This document shows positions 44,907-53,305 of a DNA stretch of 64,000 bases, piece after piece (the stretch's first letter is position 1; every line of letters starts with the position of its first letter). A program made the translations under genes and the position numbers. Source of the DNA: a virus. The stretch spans positions 1-64,000 of the IMG/VR virus record IMGVR_UViG_3300027743_000001; one strand, given 5' to 3'. Under the pieces are notes generated by a model, which was not told where the DNA came from, searched no databases, and was given only the letters and a program-made list of their open reading frames with translations.

Positions 44907-46709
44907 TCACTCAACAGCGAACATAATACGCGGCACGCTTCCCGAAGGGTTTTTCGTAGGGAACGTGCTAGGGAACACGGGACTAAGGGGCAGGCTATCT
45001 ACGTATAGACCGCTATAGCCAGCGGCATTGACATCAGATGAGCCGATAATACCGGGATGCGATGTCGCGCCTGTAGCAATCAAGGTAGACGCTGCGGTGA
45101 CAGATCTGCCGGCAATCCAGTATCGACCCGGCTGCAAGATTACGCCGCCGGCCACGTTCGCTGTCCTAAGTCCGTTAACGGTGGTGTCGATAACACCTAG
45201 ATCATTTAGCAGTGCATCAGGACCTACCAGCGCCTTATGTGAGTACACTGCCACGCGATAGCTAGCGCTCGCGACTGCAGCTGTAACGCGCACAGCGATT
45301 CTCGTTATCGGAGTGGGGTCATCAAGAGTTAGTGGCCAGGTATAGATCGAGTCAGTAGGCGGGGGAAGTGTGGTGCCGCCAGGGTTTCCAACAAAGGGTT
45401 GTCCGTACCAAGCAACACCCATGCCGGTCATAGGGCGGATAGCTCCGCCTGCACTAGCGCCGCCGCCGGCCGCTGCGGGAGCTGAGGCCACCCAAGTACC
45501 AGGCGTGCCGGCAACCGTGCACATCCAGAACGCGCCAACGGAGTCCTGCACCGTCTCGTTGAGCAGCCACGCTCCGGTAGTAGGCGGACCAGGAGTAGTC
45601 AGGCGAGCGGCCAGGATTATCGAAGGATTGTTGTTCTTAGTGCCTATGTGTGCGGAGCCAGGAATTTCTGTCTTGCCAGTGACTTGAGGAGAATCCGTTA
45701 GAAACACGTTGAACAGAACCGTACCGTTGTAAGCCTGTAGCTGGAAGTTCCGGCCGCCGTTGCGAGCCTTAAAGGCAATGCCGTTGTTTGAGGTGTTCTG
45801 AACAATGTCAACCGACCCAGCGCTGGTCTGGAACCGCTCGAAAATCACATCCGGTGCGGGTGCCGTGGGGTTGACGATCACGGCAGGCACCGTGGTTGAC
45901 GCTGCGGGTGAGAATGACTTCTGGCCGGTGAACGTCTCCGTGCCGGCCAGGTGTGCCACCCCCGTATCCGTTGGGTTGAACATGGCTACCCACACCCGCT
46001 GCGCGGGAACCGGATTACCACCTGCGATCCACGTGACCGGGTAGGTGAAGTAGCCCGCCCCGAAGTCCCACACAGGTGCACCTGTCACCCGATACTTCTC
46101 GTACCGGGTGGAGTCATCCTTGTCCTGCATATCGATCTCAGTGCCCACCGCGACATGCTCAAGGATTCGGGTCACGTCGTTACCGGGAGCCGTCTTAACA
46201 TTGATATACATCTCTGTTACAGCCATGGGATCACTAGAGTTGGTGCGCACTTGGCCAGCTGCCGGAGGTGCCCCGGGGTTGGCATTGTAGGCGTACTCCA
46301 TGAACGTGCCGTTAGAGCCGGACGGCCCCTGTGGACCCTCCGGCCCTGTCAACCCGATAGGACCTTGCGGCCCCGGTGCGCCGTCCGCGCCGGCCGGACC
46401 AGGAGCCCCGTCTGCGCCGGCCGGGCCTGTTGGACCTGGCACTGTCGAGTCCGCGCCCGCCGGACCCTGCGGGCCGGGTGGACCTGTGGGACCAGGCTCA
46501 CCGACTGCACCCGGTGCCCCGATCACGAACGGGTCGGTTGACACGCCAGTGCCGGTGATCTCGATGTTCTCGCCGGCCACCAGCGTGCACCCGCAAAACT
46601 CGGAAGCCTCGCCACACCCGATGCAGCGGGACGTTGGAGACGTGGGGCTCTCGAACGTGACCGGCGTTCCGGTGCCGTCTTCGTCCTCACACTCAACGCA
46701 TCGAGACAT
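44907..46709 (-). CDS. collagen-like tail fibre protein
   Basis: 600 residues. The N-terminus has two CxxC knuckles ([10 protein letters not shown] and [15 protein letters not shown]), then about 25 Gly-X-Y triplets ([16 protein letters not shown] and similar), then a beta-rich shaft and a C-terminal lectin-like domain ([20 protein letters not shown], and [16 protein letters not shown]). Such triple-helix proteins form phage tail fibres that bind host surfaces. It stands between terminase and a tail-collar gene. Confidence 0.8.
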   Translation of the reverse strand: MSRCVECEDEDGTGTPVTFESPTSPTSRCIGCGEASEFCGCTLVAGENIEITGTGVSTDPFVIGAPGAVGEPGPTGPPGPQGPAGADSTVPGPTGPAGADGAPGPAGADGAPGPQGPIGLTGPEGPQGPSGSNGTFMEYAYNANPGAPPAAGQVRTNSSDPMAVTEMYINVKTAPGNDVTRILEHVAVGTEIDMQDKDDSTRYEKYRVTGAPVWDFGAGYFTYPVTWIAGGNPVPAQRVWVAMFNPTDTGVAHLAGTETFTGQKSFSPAASTTVPAVIVNPTAPAPDVIFERFQTSAGSVDIVQNTSNNGIAFKARNGGRNFQLQAYNGTVLFNVFLTDSPQVTGKTEIPGSAHIGTKNNNPSIILAARLTTPGPPTTGAWLLNETVQDSVGAFWMCTVAGTPGTWVASAPAAAGGGASAGGAIRPMTGMGVAWYGQPFVGNPGGTTLPPPTDSIYTWPLTLDDPTPITRIAVRVTAAVASASYRVAVYSHKALVGPDALLNDLGVIDTTVNGLRTANVAGGVILQPGRYWIAGRSVTAASTLIATGATSHPGIIGSSDVNAAGYSGLYVDSLPLSPVFPSTFPTKNPSGSVPRIMFAVE

Positions 46710-46720
46710 GGCCCCTCCCC

Positions 46721-47296
46721 TCAGATCTTCATGATGTAGGCGAGAGCGAAGAACAGCGGCCGAGTTGGGACACCCGCTGAGGGAGCAGCAGTGGGGTTGA
46801 TGACGTGGGTGTGAGATCCCCCGTCATCCGTGCCCACATCAGAAGTGAAAATCGGCGTTGCGTTTGATGTAGCCAGAGCCAGAGAAGATCCACTAATGGC
46901 GTAGATCTGCCGGTACCACGTGCCGTGATGGTGTGTTCCAGCAGCCTGCATGGTGTGGGTGTGCGCCGGCAGGTGCGAGGTGTTAAGCACCGTGGAGTCG
47001 GCTCCGCCCGTAGCGCCCTTGTTGTAGGACGCTCCGGAGTTCGTACCGCCGGTGTCCGTGGATGCGCCCACTATGAACCGACCGCGTAGGTCCGGAGTTC
47101 CGTTGGCGCCGTTGCACAGCGCCCACCCGGCTGGGATGGTGGCCAGCGTGCCGGACCACATGATGATGCCGCCCACCGGGAACGCCACCCCGAACGCCGC
47201 CTCGACAGCTACCGCCAGAGCCTGAATCTGGCTAGGTCCATTAGGCGGGTCAGTTAGCTCCGGATATGGAAGGTTGTACTTAGGTGTAGCGCCCAT
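46721..47296 (-). CDS. tail-collar fibre protein
   Basis: 191 residues. The conserved collar core is clear: [35 protein letters not shown], and a His-rich [19 protein letters not shown] that binds metal in phage receptor-binding tips. It begins [20 protein letters not shown], an N-terminal tag shared with the next three genes. Probably a receptor-binding tip. Confidence 0.82.
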   Translation of the reverse strand: MGATPKYNLPYPELTDPPNGPSQIQALAVAVEAAFGVAFPVGGIIMWSGTLATIPAGWALCNGANGTPDLRGRFIVGASTDTGGTNSGASYNKGATGGADSTVLNTSHLPAHTHTMQAAGTHHHGTWYRQIYAISGSSLALATSNATPIFTSDVGTDDGGSHTHVINPTAAPSAGVPTRPLFFALAYIMKI

Positions 47297-47315
47297 AGCC
47301 CTCTCCCTTTCCAGT

Positions 47316-48035
47316 CTAGGGGTTTCGTGATCCGGTAATTACGTTCAGCCAGTTCGAGAAGTTCGGTATCACCCAGGCTCCCCACGTGGCGGGAGAGGGG
47401 TCTCCGGGCCTTGCTGGTGTTCCGGCTATCACATCAGACCAGACCGGGTTAGCGATAGCGCCGGGTGCTGCTCTGTAGATAAAGAATGTGCTCAGCTTTT
47501 GGCCCACAACCCAGGGGTTGCCAGTGCCGCTCGCATCAACCGGGAAGGTCTGGTAACACGCCGGACTGCCAGCAGCCGACATGCCATTGATGCGTGCGTT
47601 CCCCACGGACGGTTCAATCGTCGTGGTGAATACCAGGTTGGCGGGAGAGAGTTGCGGAGCCGTGTACGCGCACAAGGCAGCCGCTGGGGCAACTGGGAGA
47701 GCCGGCAGGCTCAACAGCAGGGGCACCGATCCGGCGAACGCTGTAGTAGGAGCAGCAGCAGCAGCAGCTAGCTGGTAGCTGCAAAAGATCAAGTCCCCCG
47801 TGGTGAATGCGGAGTAGGTCTGCACGCCGTTGCCTAGCGTCACCCCCGTGAGGACAGGTGACCAGAGGACAGTTCTCCACGCAGCCTTTCCTCCCAGCCC
47901 CTCGATCGTGCCCTGAATCAGGGACAGCACGCTGTCTATCTCCTGCGCGGTGTCTTGGATGATAGGGAACATGTAGGCCGGGTCCGACGCCACTGGATAC
48001 GGTATGGCGAACCGCGTAGTTTCATCTGGCATCAT
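47316..48035 (-). CDS. tail-tip protein, paralog 3
   Basis: 239 residues. Starts MMPDETTRFAIPYPVASDPA and carries the helix QDTAQEIDSVLSLIQGTIEG, the same N-terminal attachment region as in genes 48032 and 48625. The beta-rich C-terminus diverges (PVLTGVTLGNGVQTYSAFTT), as expected for receptor-binding domains. Confidence 0.7.
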   Translation of the reverse strand: MMPDETTRFAIPYPVASDPAYMFPIIQDTAQEIDSVLSLIQGTIEGLGGKAAWRTVLWSPVLTGVTLGNGVQTYSAFTTGDLIFCSYQLAAAAAAPTTAFAGSVPLLLSLPALPVAPAAALCAYTAPQLSPANLVFTTTIEPSVGNARINGMSAAGSPACYQTFPVDASGTGNPWVVGQKLSTFFIYRAAPGAIANPVWSDVIAGTPARPGDPSPATWGAWVIPNFSNWLNVITGSRNP

Positions 48036-48625
48036 GCACCGCCCGCTGCGCTGGTGATATACAACACGCTTCCCTTTACGTAGCTATCGTTGGCCCAGAC
48101 CGATGTGCCCCCAAGGCTCACCGAGGGGTGGTTATAAAGCCGCATGGCACCCTCGATAGCCACGAGAGCTAAGGCATTAGTCGTGGGGGAGATCTCTACT
48201 GCCATGTTCACGACATATGGATAGGTGGGAATCTTGGCTGTCACCAAGTTGTGTCCGCCGGGATTCACTGTCAATGAGATTGGCAGAGATGGGGGCATGA
48301 TGATGTTGGGGAACTGGTTGGCGAGCCACGCTGTAGTGGGAGGATTGGTGGGGTGCGGGAGTATCTCGAAATCTACCCACACCAGCTGCCCGAGACGGAA
48401 TGCGCTGCCAGTGATAGACCCATTCCCTAGCGCCATGTTGGTAACGGTCGGAGCCCAGGTTGCTTGAGACCAGGTGATCTTGCCGGCTGAGTCTGCCGCT
48501 ACCTCATCTAGAAGAATCCCCAGTTCTTCCTCCGAGTCTTCAGCGATGTGCTGCACAGCAACAATGTCGGCCGGGTCCAGCATTTCCGGATAACGGATGT
48601 CGTAGTTAGGCGTTTGCCCAGCCAT
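48032..48625 (-). CDS. tail-tip protein, paralog 2
   Basis: 197 residues from ATG 48625. Start MAGQTPNYDIRYPEMLDPAD and helix AEDSEEELGILLDEVAAD define the shared attachment domain. TWAPTVTNMALGNGSITGSA parallels TWTPTFGGGWIIGNATVKAQ of the next gene. A longer upstream frame was rejected because the TGATG overlap marks this start. Confidence 0.7.
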   Translation of the reverse strand: MAGQTPNYDIRYPEMLDPADIVAVQHIAEDSEEELGILLDEVAADSAGKITWSQATWAPTVTNMALGNGSITGSAFRLGQLVWVDFEILPHPTNPPTTAWLANQFPNIIMPPSLPISLTVNPGGHNLVTAKIPTYPYVVNMAVEISPTTNALALVAIEGAMRLYNHPSVSLGGTSVWANDSYVKGSVLYITSAAGGA

Positions 48626-49185
48626 CAGGCTCTCCTGTAATAAAATTGCCCGTACACGAGATTTCCGGAGGCCCACGCAGGTGTTCCTACGGTCTGATAC
48701 ACGGGTTGCTGGATAACACCTGCGCTGCTGCCTCCGCCCACTCCGCCGCCATACAAGGTCACCTGGCTAGCACCCGCCGCGAACAGCAGGCCGATCACCC
48801 AGCGCTGTCCGCTCGCTGAGAATCTCGCTAGAGAAGAACCTGCAGACGCGACAGGGAACGGCAAGGTAAAGGACGGAAAGCTGGTCCCCCACGACGTGGT
48901 TGGGCTAGCGACTCCAGTAACAGTGAACCGACATACCACTAGGCTAGAGAAGGTGTTGTACTGCGCCTTCACCGTGGCGTTGCCGATGATCCAACCGCCG
49001 CCGAATGTGGGGGTCCAGGTGCCTTCCGTGGGGGTGATCAACTGGCCTTGTGTCGCGTCGTTGAGGTCGTGCAACTGGCCCAGCTCACGGTCCACATCCC
49101 GGGCCATAGTCTCCAGCACACGGATGTCCGCTCGGTCGGTCCCGAGAGGATAAGTGATCTGGTGCAGAGGTGTCTGGTCGGGCAT
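48625..49185 (-). CDS. tail-tip protein, paralog 1
   Basis: 186 residues from ATG 49185. Begins MPDQTPLHQITYPLGTDRAD with helix METMARDVDRELGQLHDL-like region, then GTWTPTFGGGWIIGNATV and strands SFPSFTLPFPVA. First gene of the minus-strand late block, with a TACGAT -10 six bases before its start codon, so it may be leaderless. The frame extends far upstream on the minus strand but antisense to the HNH gene; that extension was rejected. Confidence 0.7.
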   Translation of the reverse strand: MPDQTPLHQITYPLGTDRADIRVLETMARDVDRELGQLHDLNDATQGQLITPTEGTWTPTFGGGWIIGNATVKAQYNTFSSLVVCRFTVTGVASPTTSWGTSFPSFTLPFPVASAGSSLARFSASGQRWVIGLLFAAGASQVTLYGGGVGGGSSAGVIQQPVYQTVGTPAWASGNLVYGQFYYRRA

Positions 49186-49230
49186 GCTCTGATCGTACCG
49201 GTTACGGCCGCTCTGGTCTCCCTCCTCCCG

Positions 49231-49260
49231 TTGACACACGCGCGACTTCCCGTTTAGCCT
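49231..49260 (+). promoter_or_regulatory. promoter of the right-arm plus operon
   Basis: CGTTGACA (TTGACA 49231-49236), 18-base spacer, TAGCCT (49255-49260). It lies between the divergent late minus genes and the HNH gene and should drive the plus operon starting at 49276. No second TTGAC is present. Strength is uncertain because the -10 is poor. Confidence 0.5.
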
Positions 49261-49275
49261 CCCCGTGTGTTGGAG

Positions 49276-49869
49276 ATGACCACGAGGCTCGCCTACGCCG
49301 TTAGGAGCTGGCTCACCCACCGGACCCGACCGGCCGGGGATTGCCTGGTCTGGGAAGGCTCGATAGATATCCGGGGGTATGCCCGGATCCACCATGACGG
49401 CAAGGGCCACCGCGTGCACCGGCTCATCTACATGTTGATCAACAATCTGGAGACGCTGCCGGATGACTTCAAGCTCACCAGGACGTGCGGCCGGTGGGGC
49501 TGCGTCAAGGCCCAGCACTTCAAGTTGTTCAACCCCAGCCAGCCGGCAGACCACTGCGGATACGGCCACCCGTTCACCCCGGCCAACACATACATCTTCT
49601 ATAAGAGTGGTGGCAGACGTTCCCGGATCTGCCTGGCTTGCACCCGAGCCCGGCGGAAGGGCACCGACCGCCGGCTGGAGCCGGTATGGGAGGAGAAGCG
49701 TCCGCACGGAACTAAGGGCTACTGCGCGCGGGGACACAACCTGCAGCTGCCACTTCCCAACGAGAACATCTATGTGCTACCCAACGGTGAGCGGCGCTGC
49801 CGGATCTGCCGACGACGTAGAGAGCGTGAGACGTATGGAGCTGAAGCGGAAACACCAACCGTCCATTGA
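49276..49869 (+). CDS. HNH endonuclease with zinc-ribbon repeats
   Basis: 197 residues. HNH core: CLVWEGSIDIRGYARIHHDG, KGHRVHRLIYMLINNLE, then RTCGRWGCVKAQHFKL, giving His, Asn and His positions. The C-terminal half has two NUMOD-like zinc ribbons (CGYGHPF...RRSRICLACTRAR and YCARGHNL...RRCRICRRRRE). HNH proteins of this type are homing or packaging nucleases. It lies at the start of the right arm, not beside the terminase. Confidence 0.82.
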   Translation: MTTRLAYAVRSWLTHRTRPAGDCLVWEGSIDIRGYARIHHDGKGHRVHRLIYMLINNLETLPDDFKLTRTCGRWGCVKAQHFKLFNPSQPADHCGYGHPFTPANTYIFYKSGGRRSRICLACTRARRKGTDRRLEPVWEEKRPHGTKGYCARGHNLQLPLPNENIYVLPNGERRCRICRRRRERETYGAEAETPTVH

Positions 49870-50140
49870 AGACCGCATCGCTACCTACGTGCTGACGGCC
49901 GATAGGTTCGGGGACTGCCTGGTGCACCGGGGGCCACTGATCATGTGGGTTGGACCCCGCCGCCGCGAGCGCATCGACCGTCTGGTCTTTGAGATTGTCG
50001 GAGGGTACCCCCTTAAATCCTCTGAACAGCTGATCCCCACTTGCTGCTGCGGCGTGGAAGCTGGTTGCCCCAGCCGGAGCAGCTGCCTGCACGGCAAGCT
50101 GATGCACTGCCTCAACATCGAGCACATGAAAGTGTTGTGA
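49835..50140 (+). CDS. degenerate HNH-like protein
   Basis: 101 residues from ATG 49835, overlapping the HNH gene by 35 bases. The domain repeats the previous gene in short form: FGDCLVHRGPLIMW, then IDRLVFEIVGG, LIPTCCC, and C-terminal CLNIEHMKVL in the place of the last HNH strand. Only some catalytic His remain, so it may be inactive or a partner. No zinc ribbons. Confidence 0.65.
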   Translation: MELKRKHQPSIEDRIATYVLTADRFGDCLVHRGPLIMWVGPRRRERIDRLVFEIVGGYPLKSSEQLIPTCCCGVEAGCPSRSSCLHGKLMHCLNIEHMKVL

Positions 50141-50377
50141 GTGGAGACCTACGACATGCACCGGAGGATGACCATCCTGGCCATCCTGTATGGCTGCCCG
50201 GACGACGCGATCCAGCGAGTGGTTGACAGGGCTATGTCGCGCAACAACATCACCCTGGCAACTGCCGGAGACTACATCGCTCAGGCCATGTACGAGTTGA
50301 AGATCCGAGACGTCCACCTGACCAAGCACCGTTCCCGCAAGCGCGGACAGAAGAGGGAGACCAACTCGTATGAGTGA
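50141..50377 (+). CDS. small helical hypothetical protein
   Basis: 78 residues from GTG 50141, directly at the previous TGA (ATG 50156 is the alternative). Helices TILAILYGCPDDAIQRVVDR and ATAGDYIAQAMYELKIRDV; the C-terminus is strongly basic (KHRSRKRGQKRE). Such a tail suggests nucleic-acid binding. No family recognised. Confidence 0.62.
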   Translation: METYDMHRRMTILAILYGCPDDAIQRVVDRAMSRNNITLATAGDYIAQAMYELKIRDVHLTKHRSRKRGQKRETNSYE

Positions 50378-50504
50378 CGATGATGACGGAATCCTGTTCC
50401 CGGACAACTGGAATCCGGGGACCGGTTGCCTGGTCGCTGGAGTGATCTTGGCCTTCTGGGGTGTCGTGCTGTGGGCGATTATCTGGTGGCTGAACTCTGT
50501 CTAG
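50370..50504 (+). CDS. 44-residue membrane protein
   Basis: Too short for most gene callers. MSDDDDGILFPDNWNPGTGC leads into one transmembrane helix (LVAGVILAFWGVVLWAIIWW) and a short LNSV end. It overlaps the previous gene by 8 bases. One of several micro membrane proteins in the right arm. Confidence 0.6.
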   Translation: MSDDDDGILFPDNWNPGTGCLVAGVILAFWGVVLWAIIWWLNSV

Positions 50505-50520
50505 GCTTACGCTTGAAGCT

Positions 50521-50817
50521 GTGGGGGACAGCCAGAGCATAGAGGTCAACTGGTGCCGGCTCGGAGAAGAACCGACCAGTGAACCCTTCGTGTTCTGGCA
50601 CTACGACGACGCGCTGAAGTTTCTCAAAGAAGAGTTTGAATATATGGCCTACGCCAGCACCAAGCCCAGCGTGGCGCCGACACAGAGAAGCAACCTCATG
50701 AAGCTCCGCGACGCGATCACCTATATCCAGTTACGTCGGGGGAAGCAGCCGCTTCCTGAAGTTGAGGACTGTTCATTCACCATTGGAGATATATGCTACT
50801 GGCTGAAGGGAGTGTGA
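50521..50817 (+). CDS. hypothetical protein
   Basis: 98 residues from GTG 50521. Aromatic, acidic N-terminus (EPTSEPFVFWHYDDALKFLK) and a mixed C-terminus (DAITYIQLRRGKQPLPEVED). Stop overlaps the next ATG. No family recognised. Confidence 0.6.
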   Translation: MGDSQSIEVNWCRLGEEPTSEPFVFWHYDDALKFLKEEFEYMAYASTKPSVAPTQRSNLMKLRDAITYIQLRRGKQPLPEVEDCSFTIGDICYWLKGV

Positions 50818-51065
50818 TGATCATCCTCAATAAGGAAGGCTGGTATCAGCACTCCTGCGGACACCAGGAGTTCTACTGGCCCGAAGAGTGGTTCCCGAAC
50901 CGGTGCCGTAGGTGCCACAAGACGAACCTCCGGTGGCAGTGGGTAGACGGGTACGTCTTCCACCCTGGTGATGTCTACCGCGACGTGATGGTGTGGCTTA
51001 TCAAGAGGGACAAAGATCTAGCGGCCGAGTTCTATATCTCCCTGACCGAGGGAAGATTTCTATGA
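50817..51065 (+). CDS. small zinc-knuckle protein
   Basis: 82 residues from ATG 50817. HSCGHQEFYWPEEW and RCRRCHKTNLRW provide a C-x-H/C-x2-C set for one zinc. The C-terminal half (YRDVMVWLIKRDKDLAAEFY) is helical. Coupled by one-base and four-base overlaps to both neighbours. Confidence 0.62.
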   Translation: MIILNKEGWYQHSCGHQEFYWPEEWFPNRCRRCHKTNLRWQWVDGYVFHPGDVYRDVMVWLIKRDKDLAAEFYISLTEGRFL

Positions 51066-51535
51066 GGGATATGGGGATGATGTCACCCGTGCAGTTCGGA
51101 GGAACCGAGCTTGGTTGGTGGAAGCATCTGGAGTGCAACCGCTCCTTCTTCTTCGCTCCAGCTGAGGGTCTGCTGCTCCACCCGGACGCCGAGGAGGCTG
51201 ACAAGTGGTGCCACTGGTGCCGCCGGCAGTCCGACGCTTGGGAGAAGCTCCCAGGCCACCGCGTGCTGGAGCCGCAAGAGCACTGGCGGCTAGCGGTTGA
51301 CAACGCTGCCAAGGCGCTCTACCAGGCCAGCCCGGTGAGCATCCACGCTCCGCTGTGGGAGACGCTCAGCCCGAGCCGGAAGCAGGGCTACCGCTCCGTC
51401 GCCGAGCAGGTGCTGAAGGGGTGCTCCAACGACATCCGGGCCGCTGCGATATCCGAGGTGCTCCGGCTGCTGCACGGCCATCAGAAGGACGCCCTGCGGT
51501 ACGTCTACGACAACATCCCGTTGTCTGCCGAGTAG
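51062..51535 (+). CDS. hypothetical protein with Cys cluster
   Basis: 157 residues from ATG 51062. HLECNRSFFFAP and KWCHWCRRQSDAWEK may bind zinc; the rest is helical (LAVDNAAKALYQASPVSI, AISEVLRLLHGHQKDAL). Last gene of the first right-arm operon, ending in the next promoter. Confidence 0.62.
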   Translation: MRDMGMMSPVQFGGTELGWWKHLECNRSFFFAPAEGLLLHPDAEEADKWCHWCRRQSDAWEKLPGHRVLEPQEHWRLAVDNAAKALYQASPVSIHAPLWETLSPSRKQGYRSVAEQVLKGCSNDIRAAAISEVLRLLHGHQKDALRYVYDNIPLSAE

Positions 51536-51564
51536 TTGACACAGGTTGAGTGGGGTCGTACACT
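51536..51564 (+). promoter_or_regulatory. promoter with tandem TTGA(C/G) operator, leaderless start
   Basis: TTGACA, 17-base spacer with GGTTGAG (51544-51550), TACACT. Six bases later comes GTG 51571, so transcription would start at the codon itself. Confidence 0.7.
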
Positions 51565-51570
51565 TCCCCC

Positions 51571-51948
51571 GTGATGACGAAAACCGCGAGTGCGTGGTGG
51601 TATGAGACCAGCCACGATGGGATCTTCTGGCGCCGGCTGGCCCAGGTCGATCAGCATGAGGCAGTGAGCATCCACCAGCAAGCGTCGCTGGCCACGCAGG
51701 CACGTCTGGTCAGCTGCGATGACGGGACTAAGATCCCCTTGTGGAAGGATGACCGCCCGGCGGACCTGGCCATCTTGATGATGAACCTGGCTTCTCTGGG
51801 TAAGGGCTACGGCAACAGCCGAGCACGCATCCCGCATGAGGCCAAGCAGCTGCTGCTGGAGTTGAGCTACCGGGTGGCCGGCAAGGAATGGGACCAGGCC
51901 AGGGAGGTCGGTCTTGCAGCGATGAAGTTGATGAAGGGCGATAAGTGA
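51571..51948 (+). CDS. hypothetical protein
   Basis: 125 residues from GTG 51571 (ATG 51574 next), leaderless. ASAWWYETSHDGIFWRRLAQ, then CDDGTKIPLWKDDRPADLAI, then a helical C-terminus (EAKQLLLELSYRVAGKEWDQ). The last part resembles helix pairs of small regulatory proteins, but no family was recognised. Confidence 0.62.
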   Translation: MMTKTASAWWYETSHDGIFWRRLAQVDQHEAVSIHQQASLATQARLVSCDDGTKIPLWKDDRPADLAILMMNLASLGKGYGNSRARIPHEAKQLLLELSYRVAGKEWDQAREVGLAAMKLMKGDK

Positions 51949-52298
51949 TCGAGTACAAAGAGATCCACTTGCTCCCCGGCCAGGGAGCCTCGGAACAGTT
52001 CAGCGTCATGATGCTCACGGTGAACATGCTGTGGAACCGGGTAGCGCGCAGCTCACAGCGTGCCAAGGACTCCATCCCTCCGGACGTTGCCGAGGCTCTC
52101 CACGGATGGATGAGTGAGCTTGTTTGTTACCTCGATCGAGCCGACTGGCAGACAGCCCAAGCAGCAGCAGGTGGCCTGCTCCACCAGCTAGAGCACGCGA
52201 TCTACTTCGTTGACAAGATTGATAGCGGCGGGCCTCGCGGTAACAGTGGTACCGGTGAGAGAATCTCTCCATGGAAACACCCCCGCCGGACCTCCTGA
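51945..52298 (+). CDS. hypothetical helical protein
   Basis: 117 residues from GTG 51945 with a four-base overlap. Two helical blocks (SVMMLTVNMLWNRVARSSQ and AEALHGWMSELVCYLDRADW). The N-terminal FSVMMLTVNMLW region is fairly hydrophobic. Ends inside the next gene. Function unknown. Confidence 0.58.
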   Translation: MIEYKEIHLLPGQGASEQFSVMMLTVNMLWNRVARSSQRAKDSIPPDVAEALHGWMSELVCYLDRADWQTAQAAAGGLLHQLEHAIYFVDKIDSGGPRGNSGTGERISPWKHPRRTS

Positions 52299-52495
52299 AG
52301 TGGGCCGCCATCACGCTCGGCGCCTGCGCGGGGATCTGGCTGGCGGTATGGATCATGGAAGGCTGGCACAGACAAAAGTGGCACTTGATGAGGACACTCT
52401 CGAACTCCCCGTTGTCTCCTCCTACTACTCTAACTACCCGGCTCGGCGTGCGCCGTCGAGCGGCCAAGCAGTGGCTACGGTGTCGGTCGCTCTGA
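52271..52495 (+). CDS. membrane protein, possibly frameshifted at its C-terminus
   Basis: 74 residues. Residues 10-30 form a transmembrane helix (KWAAITLGACAGIWLAVWIM). The following Pro/Thr/Arg part (LSPPTTLTTRLGVRRRAAKQ) looks like the wrong reading frame, while the -1 frame across the same bases gives a good membrane protein (next entry). A slip at ACAAAAG (about 52372) or a GTG restart would join them. Confidence 0.55.
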   Translation: METPPPDLLKWAAITLGACAGIWLAVWIMEGWHRQKWHLMRTLSNSPLSPPTTLTTRLGVRRRAAKQWLRCRSL

Positions 52496-52539
52496 CCATC
52501 GTGCTGGCTCTCCTGGCACTCCTCTGGGCTCTCATGTGA
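52378..52539 (+). CDS. small membrane protein in the -1 frame of the previous gene
   Basis: 53 residues if started at GTG 52378: an acidic ectodomain-like DEDTLELPVVSSYYSNYPAR and then a strong transmembrane helix (ATVSVALTIVLALLALLWAL). No good ribosome site precedes the GTG. Either a nested gene or the second half of a frameshifted two-helix protein. Confidence 0.42.
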   Translation: MALDEDTLELPVVSSYYSNYPARRAPSSGQAVATVSVALTIVLALLALLWALM

Positions 52540-52548
52540 GGATCTGAC

Positions 52549-52926
52549 GTGGCTAGACATTCTCTGTCAACCAGGCACCGTCCCGTGCCCCGGTGGGCTG
52601 CCGCGATGCTCGGCGGGCTGGTCGGATTCCTCGCCGCCATGCTCATCCTGAGTGTGCCCATGACTGTCAACCAGTCCGCGAACCCGACCGCCGGGGATGT
52701 GGAGTGGGAGTGCACCCTGTCAACCGGTACCTTCCGGATGGTCTTGGAGAACGCGGGAGATGCCCCGCGCAGCTACGCGATCCTGTTGGAGATCTCCTCC
52801 GCGCGGAAGGAAGTGCTCAGCTCCCGTGCCGTGCACGTCGTAGACGTAGCAGCTGGAGAGCGTCGCATCGTCACCGAGACCTTGCCGGTCACGACCGGAA
52901 ACGACTGTGACCTGTGGGTCTGGTAG
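52549..52926 (+). CDS. membrane-anchored extracellular protein
   Basis: 125 residues from GTG 52549. Basic start, one transmembrane helix (residues 17-40, AAAMLGGLVGFLAAMLILSV), then an ectodomain with FRMVLENAGDAPRSYAILLE and VDVAAGERRIVTETLPVT, an Ig-like beta-sandwich pattern, and a Cys near each end (54 and 121) that can pair. Function unknown. Confidence 0.68.
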   Translation: MARHSLSTRHRPVPRWAAAMLGGLVGFLAAMLILSVPMTVNQSANPTAGDVEWECTLSTGTFRMVLENAGDAPRSYAILLEISSARKEVLSSRAVHVVDVAAGERRIVTETLPVTTGNDCDLWVW

Positions 52927-52966
52927 TAAGATAGAGACATCCTCATACGGAGGGAGGGGAAAAGAG

Positions 52967-53089
52967 ATGCCGAAGTACGACGGTCCTGAAGTTGATGTTG
53001 ACGTGAGTGGTGTCAACTGGGGCAACCTGCTGATCGGCGCCATCCTCGGTCTGATTGCCGGGGTGCTCCTCGGGGTATTTGTGTTCTAA
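52967..53089 (+). CDS. glycine-zipper membrane microprotein A
   Basis: 40 residues: an acidic head (MPKYDGPEVDVDVSG) and one helix with a Gly-x3-Gly-x3-Gly-x3-Gly zipper (GAILGLIAGVLLGVFVF). A GGAGGGAGGGG-type site precedes it and a hairpin terminator follows 28 bases on. A paralog with the same C-terminus and the same flanks is at 53204. Glycine zippers pack membrane helices into oligomers or pores. Confidence 0.72.
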   Translation: MPKYDGPEVDVDVSGVNWGNLLIGAILGLIAGVLLGVFVF

Positions 53090-53117
53090 GTCCCGATAGC
53101 GCGCGCTGTGGATCGTG

Positions 53118-53143
53118 GAGCCGGGCATGAGCCCGGCTCTTTT
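53118..53143 (+). terminator. terminator of microprotein A
   Basis: GAGCCGGGC, loop ATGA, GCCCGGCTC, TTTT. Perfect 9-bp stem. The stem is identical to that at 53306. Confidence 0.85.
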
Positions 53144-53203
53144 GCGTGCCCAGAGCGGCTACACTTGAGGGTGCTCCTACGCTGTGGGAGGGAGGGAAAC
53201 ATC

Positions 53204-53287
53204 ATGAGTTACGACTGGGGCGGCGTCTTCATCGGGCTGGTCATTGGCCTTGTCGCTGGCATCCTTCTGGGTGTCTTCGTCTTCTAG
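53204..53287 (+). CDS. glycine-zipper membrane microprotein B
   Basis: 27 residues: MSYDWGGVFI and a helix GLVIGLVAGILLGVFVF, again Gly every fourth residue. GGGAGGGAGGG precedes ATG 53204. A TACACT -10 at 53159 with no clear -35 may be its own promoter. It repeats the layout of gene A, with head shortened. One of the shortest believable genes in the window. Confidence 0.7.
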   Translation: MSYDWGGVFIGLVIGLVAGILLGVFVF

Positions 53288-53305
53288 TGGATCCTGTGCG
53301 CACGG

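Noticed and set aside
48676-49737. Long N-terminal extension of tail-tip paralog 1
   Set aside because: Runs antisense through the HNH gene and is low-quality sequence; the shared MPDQTP start marks the true N-terminus.
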